Of a stretch of DNA of 64,000 nt, positions 57,906-64,000 are shown piece by piece (positions within the stretch are counted from its first letter, which is position 1; every line of letters begins with the position of its first letter). The DNA lies in the NCBI GenBank assembly GCA_037176705.1, contig CM073887.1, positions 44,206,001 through 44,270,000 on the forward strand, written 5' to 3'. The DNA comes from Molossus alvarezi (taxonomy: Eukaryota; Chordata; Mammalia; Chiroptera; Molossidae). A program made the position numbers and the translations under genes. The notes under the pieces were generated by a model, which saw only the letters and a list, made by a program, of their open reading frames with translations, had not been told where the DNA came from and ran no database searches.

Positions 57906-58796
57906 AATTACGACAGTGAAGGTAGTGAAATCATTCCCATATCCTCCATAGTTTCCTAGTCTATTATAGGCGCAAATTTCCTTTTGTCTCTAGATTATTA
58001 TCTATCCAATTCATTTGAAAAATTTTAAAGCAATGACTTATCTCTTTGTGATAACTGTTCTATTGTTGTCCAGTACAATTATTTGTATCTTCTGTTCAGC
58101 TAGTTTTGTAGTTAAAAGTAACATTTTGCTTGTTTACATCATCTTTCAACTAGACAATGAAACCCTAAGGACAGAGAAAGTATCTCAGTGCCCCTCGCAA
58201 CAAAACTTGCACTTGGGAAGTGCTCAATATGATTTCCTGACTGGGTTTTATTATTGGATCTGTTTTGAGTATGAAATTAATCTCTTTACAGCCTCTTTTG
58301 TCTCTAAGTTCCCCCATCTGTCCTTTCTTTTCTAATTTGCATCTAGTATAGCCTATCAATCTCATCTATGTGCAAGTGTGAATGATTGGCCTTTAAAAAT
58401 GGCTTCCTCCACTTTCTTACCACCTCATGAGGCTGACAATACACCAGAACTGAGAGGAAGAAATTATTGTTCCAGATGACAAATTGTCAGTTAGACAGTG
58501 TTGCACAGAAGAATGGACATGATACCCTTTCAATATGCTCCTTTGAAGAAGATTAATAAATGTGGCCCTAGAAACCTTTTATGTACAGAATCTTAGGCCC
58601 CAAAACTGGCTTCCAAGGAGCAATAGGGTCTTCCTACTTGGTAAATATCTCCTTCCCTGTGGGCTCCTTGTTTATTCAACTAAAGGACATATTTCCCACC
58701 AAAACAGAGAAAAACTACACACATCAAGCAAATAAGTTAGCAAATGAGGCTTGGCACCTAGAGGACATAGAACCAGCTATGATTAGGAATCAATCT
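57906..58796. other. Unique intergenic stretch
   Basis: Nothing recognised. A 106-codon frame at 58,015-58,335 begins with a hydrophobic segment but is AT-rich chance sequence without a recognised domain. Confidence 0.4.
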
Positions 58797-59000
58797 GGCC
58801 TGGCCAGTGTGGCTCAGTGGTTGAGCGTTGACCCATGCATCAAGAGGTCGCTGGTTCAATTCTCGGTCAGGACACATGCAGATTGTGAGCCTGATCCCCA
58901 GTTGGGGGCATGCAGGAGGCGGCCAATCAACGCTCTCTCTCATCGATGTTTCCATCTTACTCTCCCTTCTTCTCTCTCTAAAATCAATTTTAAAAAATTT
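58797..59000 (+). repeat. Ves SINE, type B
   Basis: Head 'ggcctggccagtgtggctcag', 'ctggttcaattctcggtcag', end 'tctctctaaaatcaatttt'. Confidence 0.9.
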
Positions 59001-59234
59001 AAGAATAAATATGAATATCTAACAAAATAGAATCTGAAAACTGGCAGAAATGTCTCCTAATTACGGCCACCTTATGTCACCTGACACATGTGGCTAAGAA
59101 TGACAGGAGCGAGTGAAAAGGCTGTCGATTTAAGAAACTCAGTTGATTGGTTTGGGGTATGGTTTGTGGGGCTCAAGAGCTGGTTAACTGTGCACTGTGT
59201 CTTTGACAAGTGACCTAGACTCGTCTCCTGACCA

Positions 59235-59625
59235 GCAGCTGCATGTATTAGAATGCTTTCAGCTGCAAGTAGCAGAACCCCCTGATCAACCAATAAAGAA
59301 CTTGATTGTCTCATATAACAGGGAGACCAGAAGAAATATGGGTTTCAGAATTGATTGATTTGGTGGCTTGGCAAAGCCACCAAAGACCCAGGTTTTTTTC
59401 ATCTCTCTGCACTATCATTCATGGTGTTGGCTTTAATACTAGGCTGATAGTAACTTGGCAGCAACAATTCTCAGCATCTCATCCAGACACTTCACCATCT
59501 CTTAGGGGTAAGGAAGACTTTTTACAGAGACCTCACAACAGTAACCACAGGCACAGGGGAAAGGGATACCATTTCCCCAATCAGGCTGACTGTGGAGCTG
59601 GATATGAGGTTAGCTTTCCATAGAC
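59235..59625. repeat. Ancient interspersed repeat, same unnamed family as 870-1,180
   Basis: Blocks 'agctgcaagtagcagaaccc', 'gattgtctcatataacaggg' and 'tcatggtgttggcttta' are in the order of the copy at 870-1,180. The family is not named. Confidence 0.4.
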
Positions 59626-60370
59626 ACATGGCTACATGGGGAATGAAGAATAGACTAACGCAATTGGAGTTTTGTTAGGAAAGAAGGGGGGATGGAGGCT
59701 GTGTAGACAACCAAGCATCATCATGATGCAAACCATCTTAGGACATAATGAGATAAGTGGAAAGGGCTAATGCATATATGAGCACATAGGCAGGAATTGC
59801 ATTGTTCACAAACTTAGGGATACAGGGCTTATCCTTCCTTAGAGAACATACAAAGCAGTCTTTCTTAGGAACTCTAAAAGAAAGTCAAATCATTCAAAAG
59901 ATCTGGCAGCAATAAGTGGAAATGACATGAGGTAGCTGGGGGACAGATGGGAACATGTGGACAATGACTAACAAAAACCCACAGGCTTCTGCAAGGTTCT
60001 GAGACATCTAAATGCCAGTGGGAACTGAGGGTGGAGGAGGGGATGTGTCACTAGCTGTTTCCAGCAGCACTGTGACTGTCTTGTAAATCAAGGGTGTCGG
60101 TGTGAGTGTCCCTGGCTTATTAAGTTAATGGAAGAAAAGAAAATTTTTTCAGATACAGAAGGGACCAAAGCCAAGTTCACAGGCAACAGCCAACTCAAAG
60201 CAGGATGACAAGTTTCCCCTTTGAATTGTCCTGAATTCACTGTCTACACCTCTCTGATGGGCCTGGTTTGACGCTTTCATAGCCTACAATGATCAGGAAA
60301 CTGGAAATGCCAATATCTTCCCAGCAGAGGCTATGTAGGAACTGTTATTATTAATTATTGGGCAGCACTC
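59626..60370. other. Unique intergenic stretch
   Basis: Nothing recognised. Confidence 0.4.
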
Positions 60371-60374
60371 TCCA

Positions 60375-60505
60375 GTTAACAATTTCTCATAAATGATACA
60401 TTAATTTTTACTTAAAGTAGGTATTTGTTGTTTTCCCCCCTTTATGGTTCAGGAAACTGAGACTCAAGGACGTAACATGTTCAAATCTTCATGGTTAGTA
60501 AAGAA
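60375..60505 (-). repeat. MIR fragment
   Basis: 'ggttcaggaaactgagactc' and 'acatgttcaaatcttcatgg' fit antisense MIR. Confidence 0.55.
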
Positions 60506-61700
60506 TTCAAAATATACCCAGGATGGTCTTTCATAGGAGTAGAATATCCATGTGTCTTTTGTTGCATAATTTGTGACATCTCTGAGGCCCTAGAGATTCT
60601 GAGAGACTATATTCACCTTGGTCTGAAATGAGTCTAAAATTCCTACTGGTAGAAATGTGCCCATTTTGCTAAGGAATCATGTCTGCAAAAGGTCATTGCT
60701 CCACCTGGGAAAATGGAAAAGAAATAGCCATCCAATTCTCTGTCATTATACTTTAGTGTCCTCCATGCTTTCCCTGAAATCCGGGGATGTTTTACTCATT
60801 CTTGCATAGAAAACAGAGCCAGAAATCCAAGGAAAGAAAGAGCACACTTAGACCAAAAGGAATGAGATTAGTTATGGGGAGGGGGGAAGAGGTGCCACGG
60901 AATTCCATCTTCTTTCTGAAAGAATGGGGCAGAAAGGATTGAATAAATGCCTCAAGCAGTTGGAAAAATAAAAGCCTTAAAGCCCAAAGAATAGACTTAA
61001 AAGGGAAATTATTACTAGCCTGGAGTAAAACCCAAAGGAACCTGAGATAGACCCCTGGTTGCTGAGCCTTCCTTAAGACCTCAGGTTCCAATCATCAGCA
61101 CAGCTTGCCAAGGACAGTGAATCAAACACGCAGAATAACCCGATGTAAACAGCCACAGAGTCCCAGCTCCATTTGCGAAGAAGCCCTCGAGGCGCTGTCT
61201 TCGGTGCTGAAGTAGCACAGCCTGGTGCCCGGAACACGCAGAGGCAGCAAGAGATATTCCAAGCTGCGCCATGCTCCACTTCTGATTTAGCTCCAGGGTC
61301 ACACGGCCCTCAACCCTGGAATTGCTTGTTTCAGAATTGGGACAAAATGCCTATATCTCCACCTTGACCTTTACTCCCACCACTCATATCAGCTTCTTGA
61401 AGGCACAGGAAAGAAATTTTTGAAGCTTCAAGACCTGCAACTGCCAAACTGCCGAGTTAGATGATTTGCCACTAATGTCCCAAGAACCCACTTTTCATGT
61501 CCCATTTCCTCTTTCTGTGGTTCGTCCTTCTCCTGTCTCAAGTGCAGCTCTTCCACAACCTGATTCCCAAGCCCACTCTTGGGAGAGAGTTTGGGAGATG
61601 CCTTTTATAACCTAGAATGAACTTAAGTCAGCATGGGACTTCATTTGAAACCTTACATTCCATGAAAGAAAGATTATACTACTATTTAAGAAAGATATTT
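60506..61700. other. Unique intergenic stretch
   Basis: Nothing recognised. Confidence 0.4.
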
Positions 61701-61704
61701 GTCT

Positions 61705-61950
61705 GTCCTGGTCAGTTTGGCTCAGCAGTTAGAGTGTCAGCCCGTCGTTCAGAGAAACCCGGGTTCGGTTCCCGCTAAGGGCATGTGACTTGGTTGCAAT
61801 TTGTCCCCAGCCCTGGTTGGGGTCTTGCAGGAGGCAGCCACTAGAGGTGTACCTTTCACGTCAATGTTTCCCTCTCTCTCTCTCTCCCTCCCACTCTATC
61901 TGAACAAAAATGGAGGAAAGTCCTCGGGTGAGGATTTAAAAAAAAAAGAA
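61705..61950 (+). repeat. Ves SINE, type A
   Basis: Head 'gtcctggtcagtttggctcag', end 'cctcgggtgagga'. Target duplication 'aagaaagatatttgtct' at 61,688 and 61,950. Confidence 0.93.
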
Positions 61951-61966
61951 AGAAAGATATTTGTCT

Positions 61967-62132
61967 TCCCAGCTGGTGTGGCTCAGTGGTTGAGCATCGA
62001 CCCATGCACCAAGAGGTCGCCAGTTCGATTCCAGGTCAGGGCACATGCCCAGGTTGTGGGTCAAATCCCCAGTGGGGGGCATGCAGGAGGCAGCCAATCG
62101 ATGTTCTCTCTCATCAATGTTCTCTCCCATGA

Positions 62133-62182
<50 letters not shown>

Positions 62183-62222
62183 TTTCTCTCCCTCTAAAAT
62201 AAATAAAGAACAAAAAAATTCA
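61967..62222 (+). repeat. Ves SINE, type B, with long (CT)n
   Basis: Inserted exactly at the downstream duplication of the previous copy. Head 'tcccagctggtgtggctcag', (CT)n at 62,135-62,177, tail 'taaaataaataaaga'. Confidence 0.92.
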
Positions 62223-62224
62223 AA

Positions 62225-62600
62225 GAAAAATATTGGGGGGCAATAAAGAAGGAGGAGATTTCCCCAGGCTTATAACATCACACCCATGGGCTTCCTATCA
62301 TCTCTACATATGAGCAGTCCTCGCTACTATTATTATTACCCAATGTAAAAGGTTTGGGTATTACAGAAAAAACACATTTAACTTATTATGCACCAAAAAT
62401 ATTTGGTCATTCAAGTGCAACAAGAATGAACAACACACAGGCCTTATTTTCAAGGCATTCCCAATCTAGTTGGGGCGAGAGGTGACACATTGCCAACTAA
62501 TCATTTCTGTACCAAGACATGACCCAAGTTTCATGGGAGCCCAGACATCTGCCTGAAGGATCTAGGCGTGGCTCTAGTAAAGGAGTTTATTAGGTAAATA
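62225..62600. other. Unique intergenic stretch
   Basis: Nothing recognised. Confidence 0.4.
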
Positions 62601-62604
62601 AACA

Positions 62605-62825
62605 GGGCGAGAGAAAAAAAAGTGCATGTTTTGTAGTTAGAAAATGTGATTCCAATCCTAAATCTGCCAATTATAATGTAATCTTAGGAAAGCCATTTAG
62701 CTTCTCTTCATCTGTAAAATGAGAATAATAATACCAGACTTGCTGAGGTATTTTAGTGATGAGTTGAGATAATATAAAAGCATACTTCCTAAACTGCAAG
62801 CCACTATTAAATAAAAAGATAACCA
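62605..62825 (+). repeat. MIR SINE
   Basis: 'tgattccaatcctaaatctg', 'cttaggaaagccatttagct', 'catctgtaaaatgagaataa' and a 'gagataatataaaagca' segment follow MIR order. Confidence 0.75.
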
Positions 62826-62829
62826 TTTC

Positions 62830-64000
62830 CTGACTGTTTGAGTGACAATGCCTAAGCTTGTGTGTAAGTGCCATGAAGGCAGGGCTGGGTCCTTCTGGCT
62901 GGTGACAGTGCCGAGGACAGCATCCTGTTCCCAGAGAGAGTTATGAGAGCATTCTGGTTCCCAAAGAGCTCTGATTTGGGGAAGAAAAAGGACAATGTTT
63001 GTCCTCGTGGCTAGTTCTGCCCAAGCCATCCCTGGGGTGTAGGGCAGAGAGGTGCAATAGAAAAAAGATGGCTCTCACAGGAGGAGTTGGCCTAAAACAG
63101 TAGCTCCAGATGGAATTTCAGCTGGAAGCATACAGCAGCAGCTGAGCTCAAAGAAATGACTGAGGTTTTCTGGACCTACTCTCTGGCTGGTGGGTGAGAT
63201 GAATCAGAAAGAAATAGAGGACAGGTGGTGCAGGCAGAAGGGAAAAGAGACAGGATGAGAAGAAGCAGAAGAGAGGTCATGATGTAGAGTCACATTCCAA
63301 ATCTTTTGCTTGGGTGGAAATTTTCAACTAATGCAACTGCCACTGGATATTGTTATAACTTCATGAAGAGATACATTTTAGAAAGAAAATAATCACAGAT
63401 TATTAAAGCTGGAAGAGACCTTTGCAGTGATCCAACGCAACCTCTTTATTTTACAGATAAGATTAGAGCCAAGAGGGGTGAAATTCAAATAGAAAAACAA
63501 GTTCCAGGAAAGCAGAACTGGATTCAGATCTTCTAATTCCCAGGTCCATTTGTTTCTCACTACTTAATAATTGAATTAGGGTGAAATTTGAGGTGCTATA
63601 ACAAACAAACCCCATGCTGCAGTTACTTAAGGCACAAATAAGGGTTTTTCCCCACTCATGTAACAGTCACAGTATGAGTAGTATATTGATTTGGATTCCC
63701 CAGAAATTAGACTAATAATGAAATTTGCATGTGAGAGGTTTACTGGGGAGTGTATTCTGGAACAGCAGCTGGGCAGAGGAGTTGTTGCAATTGCAACAGA
63801 AGCTTCAGCCAGCACCACAAGGGGCTCTGTAGCTGGGATACTTTTCAGAGTTGTCCAAAATTGAGGTGGGAGGCAGGCCTTTCAACCCAGCTTTGACCAG
63901 TCACTGGACATGGGCTGTCCCTGAGGGGAGGAATGGAACTTTAGGAGGGGCAGCTCTCTTAGGCCAAGAGCAGTTCCTGAAGAGGAATTCAAATATGAAT
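62830..64000. other. Unique stretch with possible old repeat debris at the end
   Basis: 63,390-63,480 and 63,680-63,960 resemble old dispersed repeats (for example 'catgtgagaggtttactggg') but I cannot assign families. No gene is recognised. Confidence 0.35.

Noticed and set aside
58015..58335. 106-codon frame with hydrophobic N-terminus
   Set aside because: An AT-rich frame gives hydrophobic residues by chance. No family match is recognised, and no exon signals are convincing.

Overview
The window is non-coding vertebrate nuclear DNA, almost certainly from a bat of the Yangochiroptera (microbat) group. The main evidence is about 32 copies of a tRNA-derived SINE of the Ves type. These have a pol III A-box/B-box head, a CT-rich body and an A-rich tail, and sit among mammal-wide repeats (MIR, MER5-like hAT MITEs, a MER2/Tigger element, an MLT1 LTR) and L1 LINEs. 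I recognise no host protein-coding exon, no host RNA gene, no CRISPR and nothing prokaryotic. All long open frames I could assign lie inside retrotransposons. Species cannot be fixed from the sequence alone, and family names here come from recognised sequence patterns, not a database search.

Layout. 1-16.9 kb is mostly unique intergenic DNA. It carries old L1 3' ends, MIRs, a MER2/Tigger element split by a SINE, MER5-like MITEs and Ves copies. 16.9-20.9 kb is an L1-like element with 5' UTR, ORF1 and 3' UTR but no ORF2, the structure called half-L1 (HAL1). It is itself interrupted by the 3' end of a younger L1 and by two Ves SINEs. 20.9-25.8 kb is unique DNA with MIR, Ves and two microsatellites. 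25.9-28.0 kb, on the minus strand, is a second ORF2-less element with the same kind of ORF1/3' UTR junction, internally deleted with a SINE at the breakpoint. 28-43.6 kb is mainly unique DNA with old MITEs, two minus-strand L1 pieces (32.8-33.9 and 37.2-38.4 kb) and an MLT1 LTR (40.1-40.7 kb). 43.7-52.5 kb is a near full-length but decayed L1 (5' UTR, ORF1, ORF2, 3' UTR) holding ten Ves SINEs and a small LTR-derived insertion. 52.5-64 kb is unique DNA with a short CpG-rich patch at 53.0-53.2 kb, MIRs and more Ves copies.

How the parts work together. L1 is the only autonomous machinery represented. ORF2 protein (endonuclease/reverse transcriptase) would have copied L1 itself, the ORF2-less HAL1-like elements in trans, and the Ves SINEs. 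Most Ves copies with a clear target-site duplication insert at A-rich targets. This explains their concentration, mostly in sense orientation, in the A-rich strand of the long L1. The most interesting items are the two ORF2-less L1 derivatives sharing one junction, the conserved short hairpin at the 3' end of one Ves type, and serial Ves insertion at the same target. Several AT-rich unique stretches are candidates for conserved enhancers but cannot be judged without alignment.
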